Below, one piece after another: positions 23,785-32,635 of a stretch of 64,000 bases of DNA (the first letter of the stretch is position 1; every line of letters starts with the position of its first letter). A model generated the notes under the pieces. It had not been told where the DNA came from, did not search any database, and saw only the letters and a program-made list of their open reading frames with translations. The stretch spans positions 1 to 64,000 of the forward strand of contig NZ_QFBC01000001.1 of NCBI RefSeq assembly GCF_003122325.1, in the 5' to 3' direction. The position numbers were made by a program, and so were the translations under genes. The DNA comes from Rhizobium album. Its GTDB lineage: Bacteria > Pseudomonadota > Alphaproteobacteria > Rhizobiales > Rhizobiaceae.

Positions 23785-24228
23785 ATGAATGAAAAAATAG
23801 CCGAATTTAGCAGTTTCGATCTGGAATCTGTCGAGACTGGCAAAATGGTCGTCGTCATCAATGGAAAGCCATCCGACTGGATTTGGACATTTGCCGGCCC
23901 GGCGCATCCCCGAACGATCGAGCACGGCGAACGCGTTGCTCGCGAAGTTCTGCACCGTGAACGCCAAATGGACCAGGCTGCCCGCAATGGGAAAAAGGTC
24001 AAAGTTCCGGAAGAGAGCCTTGAGGAGTTGCGGTCGAAGAACATCGAATCCGTGGTGAACCGCCTGCTTGGCTGGTCTCCCGTTAATCTCGACGGACAGC
24101 CGCTTGAATTCTCGCCGGAAGCGGCGCGTGCATTGCTTTCTGACCGAAAGAAGCAATCGCTCATGACGCAGGCCCTGGAGTTCTTGGCGGCTGACGATTC
24201 TTTTATTCGTCGCTCGGGCGGGAACTGA
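23785..24228 (+). CDS. Tail assembly chaperone (gpG-like)
   Basis: A 147-residue protein starting MNEKIAEFSSFDLESVETG and ending EFLAADDSFIRRSGGN. Size, acidic/helical character and position directly before the tape measure fit a tail assembly chaperone. The end of the gene overlaps an open -1 frame that continues into the next gene, so some ribosomes probably make a fused product. Confidence 0.65.
   Translation: MNEKIAEFSSFDLESVETGKMVVVINGKPSDWIWTFAGPAHPRTIEHGERVAREVLHRERQMDQAARNGKKVKVPEESLEELRSKNIESVVNRLLGWSPVNLDGQPLEFSPEAARALLSDRKKQSLMTQALEFLAADDSFIRRSGGN
24195..24228 (+). promoter_or_regulatory. Candidate -1 programmed frameshift window
   Basis: The two chaperone frames overlap only here. 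A T4 run at 24201-24204 lets a TTT codon re-pair after slipping back one base. A standard X-XXY-YYZ heptamer is not perfect. Confidence 0.45.
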
Positions 24229-24260
24229 TCGATTTCGCCGAGCGCCATCTGACGCTCGTC

Positions 24261-24584
24261 ATGCCGGATAAGAAGGGCGTGTCGCTTCGCGAGCGCCTGA
24301 CCGGCCTCCTGCAGAGGGCGCGGGGCGAGCGTCGACGGGAATTGGAGGGGGATTTGAACTGCCCCCCTCTGCCCGCTGCACTGTCCTTCCTTTGGGAAAT
24401 TTACCTTCGTCTACGGTCACGCAAGTCGACCGACGGCATGGGAAATGCGCAGCCTATTGAGTGGAGCGATTTCGACGCCTTCAATCGTTTATCCGGCTTG
24501 CGACTGCAACCTTGGGAAATCGAACTCCTTGAAACTCTCGATAACATTTACCTGAGGGCGCGTGCGGCGGCCTTGGTTGATTAA
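24261..24584 (+). CDS. Tail assembly chaperone, downstream (gpT-like) frame
   Basis: In-frame open sequence begins just after a stop at 24192-24194, and reads RELIDFAERHLTLVMPDKKGVSLRERLTGLLQ before and through ATG 24261, which has no strong ribosome site. It is 33 bp downstream of the first chaperone's stop in the -1 frame. The C-terminal half (LWEIYLRLRSRK ... SDFDAFNRLSGLRLQPWEIELLETLDNIYL) is helical. It probably exists mainly as the C-terminal part of a frameshift fusion. Confidence 0.6.
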   Translation: MPDKKGVSLRERLTGLLQRARGERRRELEGDLNCPPLPAALSFLWEIYLRLRSRKSTDGMGNAQPIEWSDFDAFNRLSGLRLQPWEIELLETLDNIYLRARAAALVD

Positions 24585-24607
24585 CCCTTCCCCCCGAAAG
24601 ATCATCA

Positions 24608-27600
24608 ATGACGCAGGCTGTGACAGAGCTGATTGTCCGCGATGGCGGTTCGCTTGCCGTGCTCGATCGTTTCGAGACCGGCATGCAGGCCGCCGGCGCG
24701 GCAAGCGAAAAGTCGACCGGTGCAATTGACCGCTACAACGCCGCGATGACGAAGTTCGCGGAAGCGGAGCGGAAGGGGGCTGCTTTCACCACGCAGCGGG
24801 TCGAAAGGCTTACGGCCGAACAGCGCGCGATGGAGCGGTGGCAAGCCAAGCTTGATCAAGGGGCAGCTCTGGAAATCAAGCTTCGTCGAGAGGCGGAGCG
24901 TGCGGCAGTTGACGCCGCCAATGCTGTCGCTCTCGGATACACGACGCAAGAGCAGGCTTTGCGCACACTCATGGCCCTGGAGAAGAGCCACGCGGGCCAG
25001 TTAGCGCAAATCAGCAACGTTGCGCGATCCGGCGCCACAGTTGCGAACGATGCCATTCGGTCTCGAATCGCGGCGACTAACGATCTGACACAGGCAACAA
25101 ACCGCCTTGCCGTTGCAAATGACAACGCGTCGAATACTGCGAACCTGGCTGCGCAGTTTCAAGATATTGGCGTGACGGCGGCGATGGGAATGAGCCCTCT
25201 GCAGATCGCGCTGCAGCAGGGCACTCAGATTTCGGCGGTTCTCGGTCCGATGGGCGCGGCGGGCGCCGTCCGCTCTCTTGGCGCCGCCTTTGCCTCGATC
25301 GTCAGCCCGGTTTCGCTGGTTACGATCGGGCTTGTCGCCGTGGCTGCCGCTGCAATCCAGTGGGTATCATCTTCTAAGGATGGGGCCGAAGACGCCGGAA
25401 AGGCGTTGGAGGAGCACAAGAAATGGCTCGACGCTCTCCTGTCGGGTTATGAAAGTGTGCAGAAGGCCGCGCGTGCCGCCAGCGATGAAGCCGCTCGTCT
25501 TCCGCAGGGCGTCGTCGAGATTGACCTCGCCGCCGGCCTTAAGCGCCAGGCCGAAGAGGCGGAAGCGCTTGACCAGAGGATCAGAGCCGCGCGCGAGAGT
25601 GCGCAGCAGCTTTTCTCCGATCTCAATAGCCCGTCTGCTCCAGTCGCCTTCGGCATCAACGAGGGTCCGGGGCTCGACGATTTGCGCCAGCAGGCGGCCT
25701 TCATTCGGGATCTCGGTCTATCGGCATCATCGAGCGCCAAGGAACTTGATGATGCGATGATTGCTGCGCGTGCGCTTTTCGAAGCGACCGATGATATGTC
25801 TGTCAAGGATGCGGCAGATAGCGTCTTCAATCTTGCGCGTGAGCTGCATGCTTTGCGCGCTCGTATGGAGGAGACGAAGGCAGCCCAGGATGCGCTCGCC
25901 AACACTTCGGGCGTTGCGGAAGCTCTGGAACGGGTCCGCGACCGCACGGTTGATCTCCGCACGGAAAAGGAAAAACTCGACGATCAGTTTCGTACCGATG
26001 CCATGGGCGCGCGGACGATTGGCGATCTGAATGCGCTGGTCTCGGCTTATGCCAGCATGGAGCGAGCCGCACAGGCCAGCGCCTGGGCGGTTGCGAACTC
26101 AGGTGACGCGGCCAAGGTGGCTGCCAGCCAGTACGGAACCGCAGCGGGTGCGGCCGGCGCTTATGCGAACGCCTTGTGGAAGCTGGGCAGCATCATTCCA
26201 GAGGTTGCGGCGGCGCAGACCGCTATGCTGGGCTTGCGTGATGCAGATGAAAGCTTGAACAAGGCGCGGACGGAGGCAGCTAACCTGCTTCAGGCGGGCG
26301 CGATCACGCAGGACGATTACAACAAGAAGCTCGACGAGGCTTCCAGCCTCTATCGTCGCGCGAAAGAGGAGATCACGGGTTTTTCCTCGGCGGAAAGCTC
26401 GCTGCAGAAAAAGGAACGTGCGGCCGCAATCGGCGCCATGGATGAACGCGCTGCTGCTGCGGCCCGCATCCGCGACGAATATGCCGATCTTGAAAAGGAG
26501 ATCCGCAAATCCATTACCAACGGCCAAAGCGAGGCGGATGTAAATCTGCAGCTGCAGCGCGCCACTGCGGCTATGAATTCCGAACTGGACGCATCGACCA
26601 AGCATTTCGACGACATAGCTGCAAAGGCCGGCGAGCGCGGAGCCGCCAAAGATGTTCGCGACGCTGCGAAGGCAGCACGTGAAGCGGAGCGTGATTTTCG
26701 CAGCTTCGCAAATGATGCGGATCGCCTCGTTGAGCAGATGTTCCCAGGCGAGGCCGCCAGGCGCGAGGCTGAAGAACTGCTTTCGCTCATGAAGCAGTTT
26801 GGCGGACAGCTCGACGAGCTGCAGGCGAAAGCCGTCAATACTGAGATCCAGAACCTTTTCAAAGCGTCGGAAATGGGCGTCCGGCGTCTCGGTGACCGGA
26901 CGGAAAGCCGGATGGCGGAGGCGGCAGAGGCGGTTGAGGGCACCTTGGGTTCAGTGCTGTCCGATCTGTTTTCGGAGCCGACGCGCGGCCTTGACGCTTT
27001 CGTCGACAAGATGATTTCGGCTTTCGCGCAACTCGGCCAGGCGAACCTTCAAAAGGCTTTCGATGGTTTGCTGGGTGGCGGCGGGAGCAGCGCGGGACGG
27101 TCGGGCCAATCTGCAGGCAATATCTTTTCGGGCCTGAAGGACGCGGTCAGTTCCCTCTTCGGAACGGGAATGACGAAGTCGTCATCGTTCGTCTCGACGC
27201 AGAGCAGGGCAGTTGCCGATGCGGCGGCCCGGGTCTCGACGCGGCCTGTCACGAACGTGTTGAGCGACCTTGGCTCATCGATCAAGAAGACAGCGACTGA
27301 TCTGGGTGTATCGGCGCGCGATATCGCCGCCATCATCGGTTACGAAACCGGAGGCACCTATAACGCCTGGCAGAAGGGGCCGACGAGCAAATGGGGTGAG
27401 CATCGCGGACTGATCCAGTGGGGCGAGCCGCAGCGCCGGCAATATGGCGTTACGGCGCAGTCGACGGTTGCCGAGCAGATGGAGGCGGTCACCCGCTATT
27501 TGAAGAATGCCGGCGTTGAGCCTGGCATGGGATTGAAGGATCTCTATTCTGCGGTGAATGCCGGCCGGGTCGGACTTTACAATCGTATCGACGGCGCGAC

Positions 27601-30019
27601 CACCGTCATGCAAAAGGTCGCCAACGATATTCCGAAGCACTACGCTTCGGCGGATCGCCTTCTCGGCACGGCTCCAGATATGAAATCGGCTGTTGCTGAC
27701 GGCACGAAAAACGCGCTGACCGCTGTTGCATCCGCTCGCGTGGGCGCCGGAGCTGGCGACGGTTTTAACATCGTCGCAGGTCAGCCTGGTGGAACTGCGG
27801 GCGCAAGTCTCGGCGGCGCGGGGCTTGGCGGTGCACTCAATGCGGCGCTCGGCGGTTTCGGCCTCGGCGCGCAAACCGAAAATCCCGCCATGGGCGCGCT
27901 TGGTGGTGCAATCTCCGGCTTTTCCGCCGGCGGCCTGCCTGGCGCCATCATCGGCGGTATCGCCGGCTTCATCGGCGGCCTGTTCGGGAAGTCGCGCGCC
28001 AAGAAGAAAGAGCAGGCGCAGGCCCGCAACGAACTCAACAGCAACAAGACGGCGATCGAGGCTATCTTTGCGACGGGCGAGGGTCGCGGGATCGGCTCCG
28101 CCACGCAGGCTTATAACGAGTTTTACGACAAGACCGCCGAAATCGATATTGTCGCTCAAAAGGCCGGTGATGACGAGTTGGTCAAACGCCTGCGCGAGAA
28201 CGTAAACAAGTTTTTCATCCTGCTGGAGAAGGATTTTCTAGCAAAATTCGATGGCATCATCGAAGCCTACAGCAGCGGCATGGGATCGAACAGCGCCTTC
28301 CTCCAGGGCGCTGCGGCAATGGAGCAGCTACGCGAAGAACTCAAGGATTTCGTGGCGGATGCGCAGACGTTCGGAGATTTGCAGATCTTTCACAATCGCG
28401 ACCTCACGCCGGAGCAGCTTGCGGAACGGGTGAAGGAGGCGGAGCGGGCGGCGCAGCAAATGGTGCTGGCGACGATTGCCGGCGTTGATCAGCTGAGCGA
28501 AATGGAGACCGCGGTGTTGCATCTGCGCGGTTCCGCCGCTGCTGCCCAGGGCACGCTTGAACAGCTTGGGATGTCGGCAGAAGATGCTGCGGCCGGTATC
28601 GAGCAGGCGCTTGGGTCTGCCCTTGCAAAACTGCGCGATGGCTTCATGAAGGATATCACATCTTCTCTCAATCAGCTCTCGGGGGTTGGATACCTCAATG
28701 ATATTCTTGATGCACAAGAGATCTACCAGCAGCGTCTGAAGAATTCGGCCGCGCTGGGTATCGATGGTTCTTATGCACTTCGCGAGCTTTCGCTGTCGCT
28801 CAAGGATATTGTCCTGTCGAGTGATCTGACAAAGGCAGAAATCGAGATTCTGTCCAAAGCGTTTCCACAATTGCAGTTTGCGATCAAAGGCTGGTCAGAG
28901 GACACCTTGAGCCTTGCGGGCGCGACGTCGCAATTGCAGGCTGCCTATGACAAGGAGGCGGATGCCCTTAATGATGTAATCGGCAGGACGAAAGCTTTTA
29001 TTTCCTCGATCAAGCAGTTTCGAGAGGAAATGAAGCTGAATGATACGTCGCCGCTCGGCCCTCTCGAAAGGGTGAATGAGGCGGCTCGTCAGTTCCGCGA
29101 ACTCGCCATACTCGCAATGACGGGGGATGAGGATGCTATTGGGCAGCTGACGCAGATCAGCCAGGAATACCTGGATGAGGCGCAGGCTTACTACACGTCG
29201 TCGGTAAAGTATTTCGAGATATGGAAAGAGGTCGACCGCACACTCTCGCAGGTGCAATCGGCGAGCGAGGGGAGCCTGTCCGAAGCCGAAAAACAACTCA
29301 AGTCGCTCGACGCGTCGGTTGCCGGCATTCTGAAGGTCGATGAAAGCGTGCTTTCGGTGAAAGACGCCTTGGCGCAATACAATACGACCCTCAATGCGAG
29401 CCTTGACGTCCTCAAAGACCAGATCGGCATGGTCGGCACCAATGCGATTACAGAGGCCTACCACAATACGCTCGGCCGCGATCCGGAGGCGGCCGGTCTG
29501 TCCTACTGGCAGCAGCAAGTCAAGGATGGCAAGTCTATCGATTGGGTGGAGGCTGCAATCGGCGACAGCCGCGAGGCAAAAATCAGGGCGCTCTACAAGT
29601 CGGTCATGGGACGCGATGTTGATGCAGCCGGTCTGAAATATTGGGTCGGAACGAACAAAAGCGTTTCTCAGATAGAGGCTGACCTGAAGTACGCGAAATC
29701 GATTGGAGCTTTCGCAAGCGGTGGCTTCCATGTCGGTGGACTTCGCATTGTCGGGGAGCGCGGGCCTGAGATCGAAGCGACAGGGCCGTCGCGCATCTGG
29801 AGCGCCGGCGAGACGCGAGCACTGTTCCAGGACAAAAACGGTGATCTTGTCGATGAGGTCAAGGGCTTGAGACAGGATAATGCCGAACTCCGCGTTGCCG
29901 TGCGGGAGTTGGCCAAAGCTGTTGCTTTTGCCGGGACAAGGCAAATCGAAGAACAGCAGAAGACGAATGCCAATCTCGCCGAAGTGAGCGGCGATCTGAA
30001 GCGCGCGAACGCGCGGTAA
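24608..30019 (+). CDS. Tail tape measure protein with lysozyme-like and DUF4214 segments
   Basis: The largest gene, 1803 residues. The N-terminal part is long Ala-rich coiled coils typical of tape measures, with a hydrophobic stretch at about 210-260. Residues about 890-1020 contain a lysozyme-like fold (VSARDIAAIIGYETGGTYNAWQ ... RGLIQWGEPQRRQYG), suited to local peptidoglycan opening during DNA injection. A Gly-rich hydrophobic segment lies near 1090-1130. Two DUF4214-like repeats lie at about 1612-1695 (ITEAYHNTLGRDPEAAGLSYW, IRALYKSVMGRDVDAAGLKYW). The length would predict a tail of roughly 250-280 nm by the usual rule of about 1.5 angstrom per residue. Confidence 0.9.
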   Translation: MTQAVTELIVRDGGSLAVLDRFETGMQAAGAASEKSTGAIDRYNAAMTKFAEAERKGAAFTTQRVERLTAEQRAMERWQAKLDQGAALEIKLRREAERAAVDAANAVALGYTTQEQALRTLMALEKSHAGQLAQISNVARSGATVANDAIRSRIAATNDLTQATNRLAVANDNASNTANLAAQFQDIGVTAAMGMSPLQIALQQGTQISAVLGPMGAAGAVRSLGAAFASIVSPVSLVTIGLVAVAAAAIQWVSSSKDGAEDAGKALEEHKKWLDALLSGYESVQKAARAASDEAARLPQGVVEIDLAAGLKRQAEEAEALDQRIRAARESAQQLFSDLNSPSAPVAFGINEGPGLDDLRQQAAFIRDLGLSASSSAKELDDAMIAARALFEATDDMSVKDAADSVFNLARELHALRARMEETKAAQDALANTSGVAEALERVRDRTVDLRTEKEKLDDQFRTDAMGARTIGDLNALVSAYASMERAAQASAWAVANSGDAAKVAASQYGTAAGAAGAYANALWKLGSIIPEVAAAQTAMLGLRDADESLNKARTEAANLLQAGAITQDDYNKKLDEASSLYRRAKEEITGFSSAESSLQKKERAAAIGAMDERAAAAARIRDEYADLEKEIRKSITNGQSEADVNLQLQRATAAMNSELDASTKHFDDIAAKAGERGAAKDVRDAAKAAREAERDFRSFANDADRLVEQMFPGEAARREAEELLSLMKQFGGQLDELQAKAVNTEIQNLFKASEMGVRRLGDRTESRMAEAAEAVEGTLGSVLSDLFSEPTRGLDAFVDKMISAFAQLGQANLQKAFDGLLGGGGSSAGRSGQSAGNIFSGLKDAVSSLFGTGMTKSSSFVSTQSRAVADAAARVSTRPVTNVLSDLGSSIKKTATDLGVSARDIAAIIGYETGGTYNAWQKGPTSKWGEHRGLIQWGEPQRRQYGVTAQSTVAEQMEAVTRYLKNAGVEPGMGLKDLYSAVNAGRVGLYNRIDGATTVMQKVANDIPKHYASADRLLGTAPDMKSAVADGTKNALTAVASARVGAGAGDGFNIVAGQPGGTAGASLGGAGLGGALNAALGGFGLGAQTENPAMGALGGAISGFSAGGLPGAIIGGIAGFIGGLFGKSRAKKKEQAQARNELNSNKTAIEAIFATGEGRGIGSATQAYNEFYDKTAEIDIVAQKAGDDELVKRLRENVNKFFILLEKDFLAKFDGIIEAYSSGMGSNSAFLQGAAAMEQLREELKDFVADAQTFGDLQIFHNRDLTPEQLAERVKEAERAAQQMVLATIAGVDQLSEMETAVLHLRGSAAAAQGTLEQLGMSAEDAAAGIEQALGSALAKLRDGFMKDITSSLNQLSGVGYLNDILDAQEIYQQRLKNSAALGIDGSYALRELSLSLKDIVLSSDLTKAEIEILSKAFPQLQFAIKGWSEDTLSLAGATSQLQAAYDKEADALNDVIGRTKAFISSIKQFREEMKLNDTSPLGPLERVNEAARQFRELAILAMTGDEDAIGQLTQISQEYLDEAQAYYTSSVKYFEIWKEVDRTLSQVQSASEGSLSEAEKQLKSLDASVAGILKVDESVLSVKDALAQYNTTLNASLDVLKDQIGMVGTNAITEAYHNTLGRDPEAAGLSYWQQQVKDGKSIDWVEAAIGDSREAKIRALYKSVMGRDVDAAGLKYWVGTNKSVSQIEADLKYAKSIGAFASGGFHVGGLRIVGERGPEIEATGPSRIWSAGETRALFQDKNGDLVDEVKGLRQDNAELRVAVRELAKAVAFAGTRQIEEQQKTNANLAEVSGDLKRANAR

Positions 30020-30046
30020 CGACCACCGAAAAATCAGGAAACTGCC

Positions 30047-30436
30047 ATGCCTCCGATCTACGATACGACGGTGAAGACCGCGCGCATGACTGCCACGCGG
30101 GATTCCGTTGCCAACGGTACGCTCGAAATCCTCTCCGCTGCAAATGTGGTGCTGGCCACCTTCGGCCTCGACGCAGACGGCGGCAGCGTTTCGGGCGATG
30201 TCTGGTCCTTGGAACTGGACGCTGCGACGGTCGCGGGTGAGGACGCGGCCGGCGCCGGCACGACGGCGACAAAGGGGCGCATCAAGAATTCCGGAGGAAC
30301 GGTGAGAGTTACTGGGCTGACCGTGGGCGACCCGGCATCCAGCGCCGATATCAAGTTGATCAATACCTCCATTTCCGATGGGCAGGACGTCACGATCAAC
30401 AGCGCACAGATCCAACACGCGCCTGATCCGGCTTGA
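30047..30436 (+). CDS. Small tail-tip structural protein (129 aa)
   Basis: A beta-rich, Thr/Ala-rich protein directly after the tape measure. Sequence pattern (VKTARMTATRDSVANGTLEILSAANVVLATFGLD) is common in rhizobial phages at this locus. Function inferred from position only. Confidence 0.6.
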   Translation: MPPIYDTTVKTARMTATRDSVANGTLEILSAANVVLATFGLDADGGSVSGDVWSLELDAATVAGEDAAGAGTTATKGRIKNSGGTVRVTGLTVGDPASSADIKLINTSISDGQDVTINSAQIQHAPDPA

Positions 30437-30447
30437 GGTGACGGGAT

Positions 30448-31509
30448 ATGGTCAGCATTAAGCATGCGTTTGTCAGCGAGATTGAGGATGACCCGGCGGC
30501 CGAGGTGGCGGGCGAGATCCTCCCCAGCCACTGGAACGCCGATCTTGTAACAGCTATGGCAACAGCGATGTTGCTGGGCCGCACCACCGCCGGGACTGGA
30601 GAGATTGAGGAGCTTGATGCTTCTGCAGTACGAACGCTCCTTGAGTTGGTCAAAGGCACATCGGCAGGCAATATCCCTGTCCTCGATGGTAGCGGCAAGC
30701 TGCACACGTCGACCCTGCCGGCGCTTGCGATCACCGAAACCTTCGTCGTCAACAACCAATCATCGATGCTCGCCTTGTCCGCACAGCAGGGCGATGTGGC
30801 GATCCGCACTGATCTCAACAAGAGCTTCATTCTTTCCACCAACTCTCCAGGCACACTGGCGGATTGGAAAGAGCTGCTGACGCCGACAGATGCCGTCCTT
30901 TCCGTCGCCGGATTGACCGGTGCAATTTCTGCTGCCGGCCTCAAGACGGCGCTCGCCATCGCGGCCTCGGATGTCTCCGGTCTCGGCGCCCTTGCTCTAC
31001 TGGCGACAATCAATAACGCCAACTGGTCTGGCGCGGATCTGTCGATTGCCAACGGCGGTACGGGCGCCAGTGATGCTGCCACGGCCTTTGGCAACCTGAA
31101 GCAGTCGGCCTCGGACACTGTGACGGGCGTCGTCGAGTTGGCAACGCCAGCGGAATTGAGGGCACGAACGGCCAACGTTGTTGCAACGCCCGAACAACTC
31201 GGCGCCACGAAGGCGGCTGTTGCGCTGGCCTACTCTACTACCAGGTCGTTGGTCTGGACCGATGGTTGGTATCGGACCTGCACGATGACCGGCAACATGA
31301 CCCTTTCCAATCCGACGTCAGTCGAGGAAGGGGATACTATCATGATCCTGCTGGTCGCTAGTTCATCGACGGCCCGAACAATTTCATTTGGTACGAATTA
31401 CAAGGGTGACCTGCCGACTGACACGGTAACAAACACCCGCAAAATCCTGCTGATCCTTACGGCGGCTTCAACAAGCGAAATCATCGTCAGCCATTTGGTG
31501 TATACATGA
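30448..31509 (+). CDS. Tail fibre-like protein
   Basis: A 353-residue protein with [50 protein letters not shown]: the NGGTGA...A motif is typical of phage tail fibre proteins. The N-terminus ([32 protein letters not shown]) is the usual attachment region in such proteins. It overlaps the next gene. Confidence 0.7.
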   Translation: MVSIKHAFVSEIEDDPAAEVAGEILPSHWNADLVTAMATAMLLGRTTAGTGEIEELDASAVRTLLELVKGTSAGNIPVLDGSGKLHTSTLPALAITETFVVNNQSSMLALSAQQGDVAIRTDLNKSFILSTNSPGTLADWKELLTPTDAVLSVAGLTGAISAAGLKTALAIAASDVSGLGALALLATINNANWSGADLSIANGGTGASDAATAFGNLKQSASDTVTGVVELATPAELRARTANVVATPEQLGATKAAVALAYSTTRSLVWTDGWYRTCTMTGNMTLSNPTSVEEGDTIMILLVASSSTARTISFGTNYKGDLPTDTVTNTRKILLILTAASTSEIIVSHLVYT

Positions 31510-32003
31510 TACTGCCTGGTTTCCCGGTCCCCCTCCTGAAAGGCCCTGGGTTCAACTATTCCGGCACATTTGCGAGTGACCGAGACGGATGGACGCAGGT
31601 CAGCGGCAGCTTCGCTCAAACGACGACTGCTGACGCCGTTCGGACTGCGCCGGGTGGCTGCCAAATGGCGACAGCGAGTAGTGGGTCTATCAACGGCGAA
31701 GGGCAATATACAATCCCGGCTGCGCGAGCAGGTGGATGCCATATCGACGTTTCGTTCTGGCATCGCGCGGTGAACTCAGTCGGCTCAGGTAACAATGTTG
31801 TCCTGCGATATCGGATCGCGGCGGGCTCATGGGTGACACTGGCATCCATCAGCAGCAACGCTGTCACAAGCTGGGCTCAGATGTCGGGCGGGTTTGACAA
31901 TCCCGGCAATAATGACGTGACGATAAGTATCGTGCTTAGCGGGCCGGCCAGCGTGGATGCCCGCTTTATCGACGACTGGTCAATCGTCGGCACCCCTCTT
32001 TAA
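31506..32003 (+). CDS. Tail-associated beta-sandwich protein
   Basis: A 165-residue protein. From residue 18 it reads [28 protein letters not shown] and continues to DWSIVGTPL, a jelly-roll carbohydrate-binding-like layout with repeated Gly/Ser turns. It may be a receptor-binding or fibre-tip domain encoded separately. Start overlaps the fibre gene's stop as ATGA. Confidence 0.55.
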   Translation: MILPGFPVPLLKGPGFNYSGTFASDRDGWTQVSGSFAQTTTADAVRTAPGGCQMATASSGSINGEGQYTIPAARAGGCHIDVSFWHRAVNSVGSGNNVVLRYRIAAGSWVTLASISSNAVTSWAQMSGGFDNPGNNDVTISIVLSGPASVDARFIDDWSIVGTPL

Positions 32004-32016
32004 ATTGGAGAAAACA

Positions 32017-32613
32017 ATGACTCTCTATCTGGAGACGCCTGACGGTTTCGTGCCGTGGGCCGGCGAAGCAATCAATGACGTTCAGCATCCCTTGACGATC
32101 GAGCGGGTTTGGTCCGGCGACGAACTTGCGGCAATCGGCCTATATTTGCCCGCGCCTGCAGACCCCATTCCGCCCGGCAAGATGGCGACGGCAACGACCG
32201 TTGAGCGCGTCGATGGCGTCGTCAAATTCGTCGACATGCTTGCCGATGCGCCACCACCGCCTACTGACGACATCAACGCCGAACATGACCGTCGCGCAGC
32301 GACAGGCAGGGTGTTTGCGGTAGCGGGATATGGGGACGTCGCCCTGGAGGGCTCGGCCGGCACACAGATGGTGTTGCTCGCGCTGAAGGATACCGCCCGC
32401 GACATGGTGGCGGTCGGATATTCTGAGCCGGTGCTGATGTTCACCGACCGAGACAACATCGATCGCCATCTGACGCCGGAACAGGTCATTGAGCTTGTCG
32501 ATGCCGGCAAGATCTACATGCAGGCGCTCCATGCTGCCAAGCGGTCGCTCAAGGCCATGGACCCGATACCGGCGGATTTCGCCGACGATCAGTGGTGGCC
32601 CCCGGCCGCCTGA
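32017..32613 (+). CDS. Tail-region protein, possible fibre assembly factor (198 aa)
   Basis: MTLYLETPDGFVPWAGEAINDVQHPLTIERVWSGDEL is reminiscent of the N-terminus of phage fibre assembly / DUF4376-type proteins, and the C-terminus (KRSLKAMDPIPADFADDQWWPPA) is helical and then Trp-rich. The ATG at 32017 has GGAG upstream. Assignment uncertain. Confidence 0.5.
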   Translation: MTLYLETPDGFVPWAGEAINDVQHPLTIERVWSGDELAAIGLYLPAPADPIPPGKMATATTVERVDGVVKFVDMLADAPPPPTDDINAEHDRRAATGRVFAVAGYGDVALEGSAGTQMVLLALKDTARDMVAVGYSEPVLMFTDRDNIDRHLTPEQVIELVDAGKIYMQALHAAKRSLKAMDPIPADFADDQWWPPAA

Positions 32614-32635
32614 CCAGACCTGATAAGGGGTAGCG

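Noticed and set aside
28895-30418. A 507-residue minus-strand frame over the tape measure end
   Set aside because: Shadow of the tape measure gene and the following tail-tip gene, no ribosome site or domain.
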